In this document: positions 1-7,570 of the stretch, piece after piece
How the letters are laid out: every line of letters starts with the position of its first letter
How positions within the stretch are numbered: the stretch's first letter is position 1
From: JBDLID01 sp039715055
GTDB lineage: Bacteria > Desulfobacterota > Desulfobulbia > Desulfobulbales > Desulfocapsaceae
Length of the DNA: 12,162 bases
Direction: 5' to 3'
Assembly (NCBI GenBank): GCA_039715055.1
Contig: JBDLID010000094.1
Location: 1-12,162, forward strand
Made by a program: the position numbers and the translations under genes
The notes under the pieces: generated by a model
What the model saw: only the letters and a program-made list of their open reading frames with translations
What the model was told of the DNA's origin: nothing
Database searches by the model: none

Positions 1-849
1 AAGGACAAGGAGGATGTCCGCCATCATCTTGAAAAACGGATTAAGGCCTACTATAAAACAGGCCCCATCGGCATAATGAATGTGGCCTTCTCCAGTGAGA
101 CACTGCCTGAACTGCTGCGCTTTCACGATTCCTTTCAGAGCCTGCTTGCCTATGACAACCAGGTGATCAAAAACTACCGGGGAGTCATCAATGATCTGCA
201 GATGGGCAATAAAATGCTTTTTTGGGAAAAAGGGGTTATGGATGGTTTCATCAGGCAGACCATTACCGACAAAGATGCCATTTTTGAAATCAGGCAGGAA
301 AAAGAAAAACTGCTGAGCCAGATCAGGAGCCGTAAGCAGCTCCATGAAAGGGCAATCAAAGAGATGGAGAAGGCCACCGATTCGATGCTGGCCAACCTCA
401 ACGTTCTCCAGAAAAAAGATGAACTGCTGGGCAAGGGGTTTCTGCTTGCCAAGGGTACTCTGCCGTGGCCGGCGCTGGGCCCGGTGGTGACCCGCTTTGG
501 TGAAAAAAAGACCAACATGCTCGGCATCACCAAGAAATCGACAGGCATCTCCATCCAGGCACCAAACGGCTCACCGATACGGGCCGTCTTTGAGGGCAAG
601 ATCCTTTACTCAAGCTACCTGCGGGGATACGGCAACACCATTATCATCGATCACGGTGACAACCATTATTCAATTGTCTCACGGTTGGAAAGGTTGCTGA
701 AAAAAAAGGGCCGCCAGGTCAGCCAGAGTGAAATCATCGGTTTTTCCGGAACCACCGGAGCTCTTTTTGATGACGGTATCCACTTTGAAATCCGCCGCGG
801 CAAGCAGGTTCAAAACCCGCTGGCCTGGCTCGAAAAAAACAGCCACTGA
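1..849 (+). CDS. envC: EnvC-like murein hydrolase activator, degenerate M23/LytM domain (5' partial)
   Basis: The frame is open from base 1 with no start needed, so the N-terminus lies outside the window; 282 residues are visible. A charged helical, probably coiled-coil part (visible residues about 50-140) precedes a C-terminal LytM domain (about 155-282) that has the family's GYG, GTTG and HFEIR landmarks. The zinc ligands are mostly gone: the HxGID motif reads KSTGIS, the YAHL-type His is Arg (SRLE), and the HLH pair reads GIH, leaving one His (about 261). This matches EnvC, which does not cut murein but activates periplasmic amidases at the septum under FtsEX control. The family role is established; its use here is inferred. 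The next gene on the same strand is an S41 protease 109 bp away, an order common in Deltaproteobacteria with ftsE-ftsX upstream. Alternative: a generic M23 protein, but loss of the ligands argues against peptidase activity. Confidence 0.88.
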   Translation, partial: KDKEDVRHHLEKRIKAYYKTGPIGIMNVAFSSETLPELLRFHDSFQSLLAYDNQVIKNYRGVINDLQMGNKMLFWEKGVMDGFIRQTITDKDAIFEIRQEKEKLLSQIRSRKQLHERAIKEMEKATDSMLANLNVLQKKDELLGKGFLLAKGTLPWPALGPVVTRFGEKKTNMLGITKKSTGISIQAPNGSPIRAVFEGKILYSSYLRGYGNTIIIDHGDNHYSIVSRLERLLKKKGRQVSQSEIIGFSGTTGALFDDGIHFEIRRGKQVQNPLAWLEKNSH

Positions 850-874
850 CGCCTGTCACCCTTTTAGGGTTTTC

Positions 875-887
875 CTGGTAATACCAG
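875..887. repeat. 13-bp palindrome in the envC-ctpA gap
   Basis: CTGGTA-A-TACCAG is a perfect inverted repeat with 6-base arms around one central base, 71 bp before the ctpA start. It could be an operator or a small stem in the intergenic mRNA. A palindrome this short can occur by chance and no T-run follows, so I do not call it a terminator. Confidence 0.3.
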
Positions 888-958
888 CAACCCTCGACTA
901 TTTCTTTTATAAATCTCATTGACCGCACGAAGCCAACCACGTCCGGAGTCATAATATC

Positions 959-2293
959 ATGAATCAGATTGTCCAACGCGTCATCGTGACAGCCGTTTTT
1001 TCCACCCTCCTGCTGCCAACCGCCCTCTTCGCTGAGATCAGCGAGGCACAGCAGAGATCAACCTATCGCCAGCTTGAGACCTTTGCCAACGTGCTCTCCA
1101 TTCTCCAGGAAAACTACGTTGAAGAGATTGATGCTCACGAGGTCATTGAAGGGGCGGTTAACGGTATGCTCCTGTCACTGGACCCCCACTCGTCCTATCT
1201 CAAGCCGGAAGACTTCAGGGATCTCCAGAATGAAACCAGGGGTAATTTTTCAGGGATCGGCATAGAAATCACCATCCGTGAAGGTATCCTCACCGTGGTC
1301 TCACCCATCGAAGGCACTCCCGCTTACAGGGCAGGCCTCAAGGCCAGGGACATCATTGTCAATATCGAAGGCGTGCCCACCAAGCAGATGAGCCCCATGG
1401 ATGCGGTTAAAAAATTACGCGGCCCCAAGGGCAGCAAGGTAACGATTTCAATCCATCGTAAAGGCTGGGAGGAACTCAAGGATTTCACTCTTGTGCGTGA
1501 TACTATCCCGCTGCGCAGTGTCAAAAGTTTTTTTGTCGAACCAGGCTTTGGTTATATCCGAATCACGAACTTTCAGGGCCAGACAACCAAGGACCTGAAA
1601 AAGGCGCTGAAGAAACTGGCTGCTGAACAACCGGTCAAAGGGCTTCTTCTTGACCTGCGCGACAATCCCGGCGGCCTTCTCGATCAGGCTGTATCCGTTT
1701 CTGACCTCTTTCTCGGTAAAGGTCTGGTGGTCTACACCAAGGGCCGCCTGAAAGACCAGAATATGACCTTTCAGGCCCATGACGATGCCGGCGATCTCAA
1801 CCTCCCACTGGTTGTCCTGGTTAATGAGGGCTCTGCAAGTGCCTCTGAAATCGTTACCGGTGCAATTCAGGATCACAAACGTGGAATCATTGTCGGCACA
1901 AAAACATTCGGCAAGGGTTCGGTTCAGACCATTATTCCCATGCCCGAAGGTGCAGGGCTGAGAATGACCACTGCCCGCTACTATACCCCAAAAGGTCGAT
2001 CAATTCAGGCCACAGGCATCACTCCGGACGTAGAAGTACCTCTTATCCTCCCCACTGAGAAACAGAAGGCAAACAATGGCCGTCATTCAGTGGTCCGCGA
2101 GGCCGACCTGAAAAACCACATCACAAACGGCAATAAGAAGAAAAAGGAAAAAGAAAAGGAACAGGAGGATAAGGGGAAAGAGCAGGAAATCAAAAAGCGA
2201 CTGAAAAAAGACAACCAGCTTCGATCTGGTCTGAATATTCTTAAAAGCCTCAGGCTCTACAGCGAATATCAGGAAAAAAGCAGCGACAGCTGA
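959..2293 (+). CDS. ctpA: S41-family C-terminal processing peptidase (CtpA/Prc)
   Basis: This 444-residue serine protease is predicted to be exported and to trim or degrade periplasmic proteins, often regulators or hydrolases of peptidoglycan. A signal peptide covers about residues 1-25 (likely cut after ALFA). It is followed by the N-terminal helical region with the family signature DPHSSYL (75-81), a PDZ domain (about 95-170) and the protease core (about 195-360). The catalytic Ser294 lies in GSASASEI and Lys319 in FGKGSVQ, 25 residues apart as in E. coli Prc, with Gln323 four residues after the lysine. The C-terminal tail (about 391-417) is almost all Lys/Glu and probably disordered. The chosen ATG has a GGAG 10 nt upstream and gives a clean signal peptide. 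It probably belongs with the EnvC-like gene before it. It ends 28 bp from a convergent gene. Confidence 0.93.
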   Translation: MNQIVQRVIVTAVFSTLLLPTALFAEISEAQQRSTYRQLETFANVLSILQENYVEEIDAHEVIEGAVNGMLLSLDPHSSYLKPEDFRDLQNETRGNFSGIGIEITIREGILTVVSPIEGTPAYRAGLKARDIIVNIEGVPTKQMSPMDAVKKLRGPKGSKVTISIHRKGWEELKDFTLVRDTIPLRSVKSFFVEPGFGYIRITNFQGQTTKDLKKALKKLAAEQPVKGLLLDLRDNPGGLLDQAVSVSDLFLGKGLVVYTKGRLKDQNMTFQAHDDAGDLNLPLVVLVNEGSASASEIVTGAIQDHKRGIIVGTKTFGKGSVQTIIPMPEGAGLRMTTARYYTPKGRSIQATGITPDVEVPLILPTEKQKANNGRHSVVREADLKNHITNGNKKKKEKEKEQEDKGKEQEIKKRLKKDNQLRSGLNILKSLRLYSEYQEKSSDS

Positions 2294-2299
2294 TAAGAG

Positions 2300-2326
2300 A
2301 ATAATCGATCTGTGAGCCTGATTATT
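2300..2326. terminator. Weak stem-loop between convergent ctpA and the TPR/OmpA-like gene
   Basis: AATAATC (2300-2306) and GATTATT (2320-2326) form a perfect 7-bp stem with a 13-nt loop. It fills the 28-bp gap between the two stop codons and covers the last bases of the - strand gene. It is AT-rich and has no strong T-run on either side, so termination here is only a suggestion from position. Confidence 0.3.
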
Positions 2327-3170
2327 TCCGTTTGATTTCCACTCGCTGATTCAGGTTACGTCCGTTGTTAACCTCGTTTTCTACCAACGGCTGGGTATCA
2401 CCGTACCAGGAAATCTCCAGTCGTTCGGGCCTAATCCCAAAATTATCGACCAGCCGGCTCTTGATAAGTTCAGCCCGAGCCTTTGAAATTTCAAGAGAGC
2501 GATTTGAATCGACCGCCACTGCATGGACCTCGATTTCAAAACTCAGATGATTCAGGGACTCTGTCATCATCGCCTGGCCAACAGCGGCTAACTGTCGTAT
2601 GCCAGTGGGCTGCAGCTTCTCGGTACCGCCCTGGAATGCTATCCGGTACTGGATAACAGGACCGGTTAACAGCAGCGACGAGCTGGTCGAGATCTTGCTC
2701 CGCTGATCCATCACCTTCACAACATCCTGTACAGAGAGCACTCCTCCATTGATTGCCTTGCGCTTGACCTTCAGACGTAAAAGACGATCCTGGTAACGTG
2801 AATTTTCAGGACTGAAAATCAGCCCACGCTGATAGGCACTAATGGCCTCCTCCAGTTTTTCCTGATAAATCAGCACATCACCCCGCCCCAGGTAGGCCTT
2901 GCCGAATTCAGGCTGGAGTTTGATCGCCTTCCCATAGTAGCGAAGGGCCTGATCATACTTACGGAAACGCTCCAGGCTGAGACCATATTTGAAATTCAGA
3001 ACGGCATCATCGGGACATTGAACAATGGCTTTACCAAGAAGTTCCCTCTTTTTTTTCAGATTTCTTTCCGCCTTGAGACTTTTTTTGATTGCCTGGCAAT
3101 CAGCCCCGTAAAGCAGCGGGGCGGGAAGAATGAAAAAAAGCAGTAGCGACGGAATCAGATATTTTTTCAT
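2322..3170 (-). CDS. Secreted TPR protein with OmpA-like C-terminal domain
   Basis: This 282-residue protein has a Sec signal peptide (about 1-22, MKKYLIPSLLLFFILPAPLL then YGA). No lipobox is seen: the nearby Cys follows Asp, so a soluble periplasmic protein is more likely than a lipoprotein. Two to three TPR repeats lie at about 52-125, including the FGKAYLGRGDVL and EEAISAYQRGL helices. An OmpA/MotB-like domain covers about 170-282 and ends in NLNQRVEI, close to the family's GRxxNRRVEI. The Arg that binds diaminopimelate in this family is kept (SKARA, about 232), but the usual GHTD segment reads HAVAV, so the partner Asp is missing and peptidoglycan binding may be weak. The expected role is scaffolding at the cell wall; no specific function is recognised. 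It follows era on the same strand after 156 bp and probably has its own promoter. Confidence 0.82.
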   Translation of the reverse strand: MKKYLIPSLLLFFILPAPLLYGADCQAIKKSLKAERNLKKKRELLGKAIVQCPDDAVLNFKYGLSLERFRKYDQALRYYGKAIKLQPEFGKAYLGRGDVLIYQEKLEEAISAYQRGLIFSPENSRYQDRLLRLKVKRKAINGGVLSVQDVVKVMDQRSKISTSSSLLLTGPVIQYRIAFQGGTEKLQPTGIRQLAAVGQAMMTESLNHLSFEIEVHAVAVDSNRSLEISKARAELIKSRLVDNFGIRPERLEISWYGDTQPLVENEVNNGRNLNQRVEIKRK

Positions 3171-3183
3171 GGAATCTCAGTTC

Positions 3184-3204
3184 ATTATAACAGTTTCATG
3201 AAAC
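3184..3204 (-). promoter_or_regulatory. Possible -10 box and 12-bp palindrome upstream of the TPR/OmpA-like gene
   Basis: On the - strand a perfect TATAAT (3189-3184) sits 13 nt before the start codon, and a perfect palindrome GTTTCATGAAAC (3193-3204) lies just upstream of it, where a repressor or activator could bind. No good -35 hexamer is seen, and the leader would be only about 6-7 nt. The call is therefore tentative. Confidence 0.3.
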
Positions 3205-3286
3205 GGCCAGACCTCCAGGATCGATGCCCGACATTCCAGACAGACAGCTGCCGATGGTTCAGCAGAATCAAACTGCAAGGACATCA

Positions 3287-3330
3287 CAAAAAAACATTAA
3301 CACAAAAGACAATTCCCGAACAAGTGTTAA
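3287..3330 (-). terminator. Candidate intrinsic terminator overlapping the era stop codon
   Basis: On the - strand TTAACAC (3330-3324) pairs perfectly with GTGTTAA (3303-3297) across a 20-nt loop, followed after three bases by a run of seven T (3294-3288). The stem includes the era stop codon. The stem is AT-rich and the loop long, so efficiency is uncertain, but position and T-run fit a terminator separating era from the downstream gene. Confidence 0.42.
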
Positions 3331-4283
3331 AACCCGATTTCCTTCAGAAAACTCCCATCTTCCGACCATTTCTTACGAATTTTCACCCAAAGTTTCAGCA
3401 CCACCTTGAGCCCTAACAACCGCTCGATATCTTTTCTTGCACTGGAGCCAATCTCTTTGATTTTTCGTCCCCCTTTGCCAATAACAATTCCCTTCTGGGA
3501 CTTTCGCTCAAGGATTATGGTGGCGTGAATGGTCACCATCTGCCTTGCCTCCTCTTCTTTGAACGAGTCGATGACCACCGCCGAAGAATAGGGAACCTCA
3601 CTGCCGGTCAACAGAAAGACCTTTTCCCGTACAATCTCGGCCACCAGAAATCGCTCTGTGGCATCAGTGGGAATATCGTCTGGAAAAAACCTCGGCCCCA
3701 TGGGCAGCACTGCAACCAGTTCATCAAGTAACCGCTCCGTGCCGTCGCAGCGGAGAGCGGAAATTGGCACCACCGCCTGGAAATCAAAGGCTTTGCCGTA
3801 GAGTTCAATAAAATGGAGGAGTTTTTCCTTTTCAATAAGGTCGATCTTATTCAATGCCAGAAAGACAGGACATTGAACTGTTCTCAGTGTAGCGGTCAGA
3901 CTGCGCAGGTTCTGCTGCTCAGTTTCTTCGGTCATCCTTTTGGAACAATCGATCATATAAAGCACCCCGTCAACATCACTGAGGCTTTCAAGAGCAACAC
4001 GCACCATCTCCCTGTTCAACGGTTGACGCGGTTTGTGCAACCCCGGAGTATCCACGAGAATCAGTTGATACTTTTCATCGTTGACCACACCGAGGATGCG
4101 GTTTCTTGTGGTTTGCGGTTTGGGGGTAACTATGGAAATTTTTTGACCGAGCAGAGAATTCATCAAGGTGGATTTCCCTGCATTGGGCGGACCGACAATG
4201 GCTATCATGCCGCAACGGACAGGTTTTACAAATTCAGCCAGCCATTGCTCCTCATCCATACCAGTATTAGTATTTTCCGACAT
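3327..4283 (-). CDS. era: GTPase Era, 30S ribosome assembly factor
   Basis: Era binds GTP and the 3' end of 16S rRNA and acts late in 30S subunit maturation, linked to the cell cycle. All G motifs are present: G1 GPPNAGKS (31-38), the G2 Thr in QTTR (57-60), G3 DTPG (78-81), G4 NKID (145-148) and G5 SAL (175-177). A type II KH domain follows, with GIVIGKGGRKIKEIG at 265-279. At 318 residues it is slightly longer than E. coli Era (301), mainly because of an acidic N-terminal extension of about 15 residues before the first strand. No Shine-Dalgarno is visible before the first ATG, so a start further in is possible (Met9, Met26), though Met26 would cut close to the P-loop strand. The usual neighbours rnc and recO are not here. 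The gene stands alone on this strand, with a divergent RNase gene upstream. Confidence 0.97.
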   Translation of the reverse strand: MSENTNTGMDEEQWLAEFVKPVRCGMIAIVGPPNAGKSTLMNSLLGQKISIVTPKPQTTRNRILGVVNDEKYQLILVDTPGLHKPRQPLNREMVRVALESLSDVDGVLYMIDCSKRMTEETEQQNLRSLTATLRTVQCPVFLALNKIDLIEKEKLLHFIELYGKAFDFQAVVPISALRCDGTERLLDELVAVLPMGPRFFPDDIPTDATERFLVAEIVREKVFLLTGSEVPYSSAVVIDSFKEEEARQMVTIHATIILERKSQKGIVIGKGGRKIKEIGSSARKDIERLLGLKVVLKLWVKIRKKWSEDGSFLKEIGF

Positions 4284-4649
4284 TTGAATTGAGTGTGATA
4301 ATTTTATAAAAACCCGGTCAGTACAGAAACAGGATGCCCACTTAAGGCCTCCTTGACAAGATACCAGATTGGACCAGATGATTTAGACTCTTTTTGAAAA
4401 ACCAACAAATTAGTGGTGGTTAAAAAAAGCAGGTCCACTATAGTTGATTTCATGTGTTCATGATCGCAGCACCAGAGCGACTTTTGTCGAAATTGGAGCA
4501 GGCTTGGCAATCAGATCCGGAAAAAAAATTTCTTTGCAACATCGTATCATGAACGACCCCAAAACACTATTTTTCTGCGTTCTCACATCCTTTGAGAAGA
4601 AAATAACTACAGCGGATTCGGCTCCGCCCGAACCTACTGGACAAAGACC
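4284..4649. other. Divergent intergenic region between era and the RNase II-like gene
   Basis: These 366 bp contain no convincing gene. It should carry promoters for both flanking genes, but I find no well-spaced sigma-70 pair on either strand. An AGGAGG occurs on the - strand near 4345-4350, but the GTG after it opens a frame of only a few codons. A perfect 6-bp inverted repeat TTCTCA/TGAGAA lies at 4580-4598. Confidence 0.6.
4612..4632 (+). promoter_or_regulatory. Two mutually exclusive hairpins in the leader of the RNase II-like gene
   Basis: GCGGA (4612-4616) can pair with TCCGC (4623-4627), or TTCGG (4617-4621) can pair with CCGAA (4628-4632). The two stems share bases and cannot form together. 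They end 17 bases before the start codon, next to the only, weak, ribosome-binding match (GGACAAAG). An effect on translation is inference. Confidence 0.3.
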
Positions 4650-6653
4650 ATGACCTCTCCCGGAACCATTGTTGAATATCTGGACGGCGGAAAATTTGTC
4701 TGTGCTCGGGTCACCGAATCCCATGCCAAACGTCTCCGCATCATCAACCAGAACGGCCGGGAAGTCAATCTACCCCTCTCCAGAGTTGTCCATTTCTCCA
4801 CCCGTCCTCTGCTCTCTTCAGTCTCCCGGGAAGATACACTTCGCACTCTCAAGGAAACCTCTCAAAAACGCGAATCTCTGGTGGGACAGATTAACCTTGA
4901 AGAAATCTGGGAGCTGACCAGCGAGGCCAATGACTCAAGTTTTACGCCCACCTTTCTCAGTGAACTCAATTTCGGTGAAGAGGCCAGTGACGACCTCGTC
5001 TCCGCCCTGCTCCGCTCGGTCTTTCTTGACCGACTTTACTTCAAGTACAAGGAGGGCAAGGTTCATGTAAACTCCCCTGCTCAGGTTGAACAGCTCAAGA
5101 TTCAGCAGGAAAAGGAACAAAAGAGAGAGGAACTGATTCAATTCGGTGCTGAAAATCTTCGCAGAATCCAGTCCGGCGCCTATGACGATACTGAACTGGA
5201 CAATGATTGTCGTAGCTGCCTGGAGATCATCAGTGACTTTTACCTCTTTGGCAACGATGCCAAACATAGCGATATAGCACGACAGATCCTCAAAATAGCA
5301 GGTCTCGGACGCCCCCACGACCCGTTCCAGCTGCTTGTCAAGGCAGGTATCTGGGGAGAAAATGAAAACATTCCCCTGTTACGCCAGGAGCTGCCCGTTG
5401 ATTTCAGTCTCGAGGCAAGACAGCTGGCGGAAAACATTCTTCAGCAGGGCACTGGAAATTTAAGAGATGATTCGGGCAGGATTGACCTGACTCACCTCAA
5501 ACCGATGACCATCGATGGTGCCTCCACCCTCGATTATGACGATGCCCTGACCATTGAGGCCAAAGGAGATGATCTTCTTCTTGGCGTTCACATCTCCGAC
5601 GTAGCCTTCTATGTCAAACCCGGTGACCCGCTGTTTCTTGAAGCCACCCATCGATGTACCTCCCTCTATTTCCCGGAGGGCCAGGTTCCCATGCTGCCCC
5701 GCCATCTCTCACAGGGAATCTGCAGTCTCATCCAGGGTGAAGAACGGGCCGCCATGAGCTTTCTCATTCTGCTCTCCAAAGAGGCGGAGGTCAAACAGGT
5801 CCGTATCAAACCTTCCATTATCAAGGTTGCCAGACGCCTCACATATGATGAGGTGGATCAGCTCATCACTAAAAAAGACGACTGGGAAATTTCCACATTA
5901 AACGATCTGCGGATCAAGTTTCGCAACAGAAGACTCGAGGCGGGTGCCCTGCTCCTTCCCTTTCCCGACGTCAACATCCATGTCAATGGTAACAGTGTTC
6001 AGGCCCACCTCTCCGACACGGACACTCCGGCCCGAACGCTGGTCTCAGAGACCATGATATTGACCAACCAGGAGGCGGCACGATACATTGCGGACCGAAT
6101 GGTACCGGGTCTCTTTCGTGCCCAGGGACCACCCAGGAAACGGGTAGTTCACGGAATAGACAACGACCTGTTCCTCAACAGCCGGCAGCGTAAAATGCTC
6201 TCAAGGGGAGAACTGCTTACCCAGGCCAAAACTCACAGCGGGCTGGGCGTAGAGCAATACACCACCGTCACTTCGCCCATCAGACGATTACTGGACCTGC
6301 TCATGCAGCACCAGCTCCACTCCATTATCCGACACCAGCCGGCCGCCTTTTCAGAGGAGGACTGCAAAGATTTTTCCGCTCTGCTGACAAGAAACCTGGC
6401 CCGGGCCAATTCAGTCAAGCAGCAGCGCCATCGCTACTGGCTCCTCAAGTACCTGGAAGCCAGGCGCGGTCTCCAGCTGGAAGCTCTTGTCATAGACTCC
6501 GGGCCCAAAAGGATATCCATGCTGCTCACTGATATTCTCATGGATATCGATCTGCCCACCCCTCACGGCTCAAAGCCTGTTCCCGGCAGTACAACGCTGG
6601 TGACAGTGGCCAAGGCAGACCCGCTGGAAAACAGTGTCCGCTTTGAATGGTAA
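4650..6653 (+). CDS. RNase II/R-family 3'-5' exoribonuclease (RNB domain)
   Basis: This 667-residue enzyme is predicted to degrade RNA processively from the 3' end in the cytoplasm. The RNB domain starts about residue 278. TIDGASTLDYDDAL (287-300) supplies the four metal-binding Asp residues (289, 295, 297, 298) with the spacing of E. coli RNase II D201/D207/D209/D210. VHISDVAFYV (313-322) and the RNA-binding TSPIRR (541-546) follow. The N-terminus is not a standard cold-shock pair: residues 1-50 (GTIVEYLDGGKFVCARV...) resemble the small barrel of cyanobacterial/plastid RNB enzymes (Zam/RNR1 type), then comes a mostly helical part. The C-terminal S1-like part (about 610-667) is short, with no long basic tail, unlike RNase R (about 813 residues). 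Because it matches neither rnb nor rnr well, I give no symbol. It heads a probable operon, with the next gene 52 bp downstream. The ATG has only a weak GGA 8 nt upstream. Confidence 0.92.
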   Translation: MTSPGTIVEYLDGGKFVCARVTESHAKRLRIINQNGREVNLPLSRVVHFSTRPLLSSVSREDTLRTLKETSQKRESLVGQINLEEIWELTSEANDSSFTPTFLSELNFGEEASDDLVSALLRSVFLDRLYFKYKEGKVHVNSPAQVEQLKIQQEKEQKREELIQFGAENLRRIQSGAYDDTELDNDCRSCLEIISDFYLFGNDAKHSDIARQILKIAGLGRPHDPFQLLVKAGIWGENENIPLLRQELPVDFSLEARQLAENILQQGTGNLRDDSGRIDLTHLKPMTIDGASTLDYDDALTIEAKGDDLLLGVHISDVAFYVKPGDPLFLEATHRCTSLYFPEGQVPMLPRHLSQGICSLIQGEERAAMSFLILLSKEAEVKQVRIKPSIIKVARRLTYDEVDQLITKKDDWEISTLNDLRIKFRNRRLEAGALLLPFPDVNIHVNGNSVQAHLSDTDTPARTLVSETMILTNQEAARYIADRMVPGLFRAQGPPRKRVVHGIDNDLFLNSRQRKMLSRGELLTQAKTHSGLGVEQYTTVTSPIRRLLDLLMQHQLHSIIRHQPAAFSEEDCKDFSALLTRNLARANSVKQQRHRYWLLKYLEARRGLQLEALVIDSGPKRISMLLTDILMDIDLPTPHGSKPVPGSTTLVTVAKADPLENSVRFEW

Positions 6654-6705
6654 ACAGTCGTTGTTCCTTGATTAGAGACACCTCCAGCTAAGTTACGGTG
6701 AAACT

Positions 6706-6900
6706 ATGAATACCAACAATACCTGGGAAACAATGGGCTCACTCAGTGAAGAGGATGTGCCGCTGGTTCTCAATACACTGTTTCTCTTCTACGAGGAACG
6801 GCTCAAACACAGCCCGGACGATGAACAGGCCCTGGAATTTTTCAAACACCTCGACAACGCAATGAGTCAGGTCAATGAGTGCAACCTCAATCGTCGCTGA
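6706..6900 (+). CDS. Small hypothetical protein, 64 residues
   Basis: I do not recognise this family. The product is short, acidic and predicted largely helical (EEDVPLVLNTLFLFYEERL, then DDEQALEFFKHLDNAMSQV). It has no signal peptide, no membrane segment and one Cys. A GGTGA lies about 6 nt before the ATG, supporting real translation. It sits 52 bp after the RNase gene, and its 3' end overlaps the start of the DUF3047 gene by 26 bp in another frame, which suggests translational coupling. The placement could point to a small cytoplasmic adaptor for the RNase or simply a conserved operon member; the sequence does not decide. Confidence 0.7.
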   Translation: MNTNNTWETMGSLSEEDVPLVLNTLFLFYEERLKHSPDDEQALEFFKHLDNAMSQVNECNLNRR

Positions 6901-7570
6901 AGCGCGAATCCTTGTTCTTCTAGCCTGGTTCTTCTTCGGCCTCCTTCCGGTTGAAGCGGTGATTGGCCAGGAAACCCGTCCCCCACTTTTTGCAGGTCTT
7001 TTCTCCAGTGGATCACTGGACGGCTGGGAGGAGAAGGAATTTTCATCAAAAAGCACCTACCAGCTGAAAGTGATGGACGGCAGTACCGTTCTTGGTGCAA
7101 TTGCCGAAAATGGTGCATCAGGCCTTTTCAAAAAACAGACTGTTGATCTTAGACAATATCCTTTTCTCAACTGGCAGTGGCGGGTTGAAGAGGGGCACCC
7201 ACTGCTTGCTGAAACAACAAAAAAAGGCGATGACTATGCCGCCAGGGTCTATGTCATCGTTGACGGTGGTCTTTTTTTCTGGAAGACCATTGCAATTAAT
7301 TATGTATGGTCTTCCTCGCAGAAAAAAGGGAGCCGCTGGCCCAACGCCTTTGCCGGTGAAAATGCCATGCTGCTCGCTGTCCGCTCCGATGTGGACGGGG
7401 ATCAGACAATGAAGTGGTACCGGGAAAAACGTAACCTGCGCCGTGACTTCAAAGAACTGTTTGACCTTGATGTTGAAACCATCGACGGCGTTGCAATCAT
7501 GACAGACAGTGACAACTCGGGTGGCCGGGTCACTGCATACTATGGCGACATCTTCTTCACAGCTCAATAG
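6875..7570 (+). CDS. Exported DUF3047 domain protein
   Basis: The protein has 231 residues. A hydrophobic segment at about 12-30 (ILVLLAWFFFGLLPVEAVIG) is a probable signal peptide. The rest fits DUF3047: WEEKEF near 51-56, the LNWQWRVEEGHPL block, DDYAARVYVIVDGG, NYVWSSSQKKGSRWPNAF, and a C-terminal IMTDSDNSGGRVTAYYGDIFF strand. The family has no established function that I know of; the strand-rich pattern suggests a periplasmic beta-sandwich that could bind a ligand or polymer (inference). The chosen ATG lies inside the upstream 64-residue gene and has only a poor AGGT match 3 nt ahead, so coupling is likely. Its 3' end overlaps the next gene. Confidence 0.82.
   Translation: MSATSIVAEARILVLLAWFFFGLLPVEAVIGQETRPPLFAGLFSSGSLDGWEEKEFSSKSTYQLKVMDGSTVLGAIAENGASGLFKKQTVDLRQYPFLNWQWRVEEGHPLLAETTKKGDDYAARVYVIVDGGLFFWKTIAINYVWSSSQKKGSRWPNAFAGENAMLLAVRSDVDGDQTMKWYREKRNLRRDFKELFDLDVETIDGVAIMTDSDNSGGRVTAYYGDIFFTAQ

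Noticed and set aside
174..599. Long antisense open frame opposite the EnvC-like gene
   Set aside because: Ser/Leu-rich antisense shadow of a strongly supported gene, with no family resemblance.
3198..3416. Two short + strand open frames between the TPR/OmpA-like gene and era
   Set aside because: They overlap the era 3' end and its candidate terminator, have no ribosome-binding site and read as low-complexity Thr/Gln/Pro-rich translation.
4304..4510. 68-residue - strand open frame upstream of era
   Set aside because: No recognisable domain, no Shine-Dalgarno at its start, and it lies where regulatory DNA is expected. The AGGAGG inside it leads only to a frame of a few codons.
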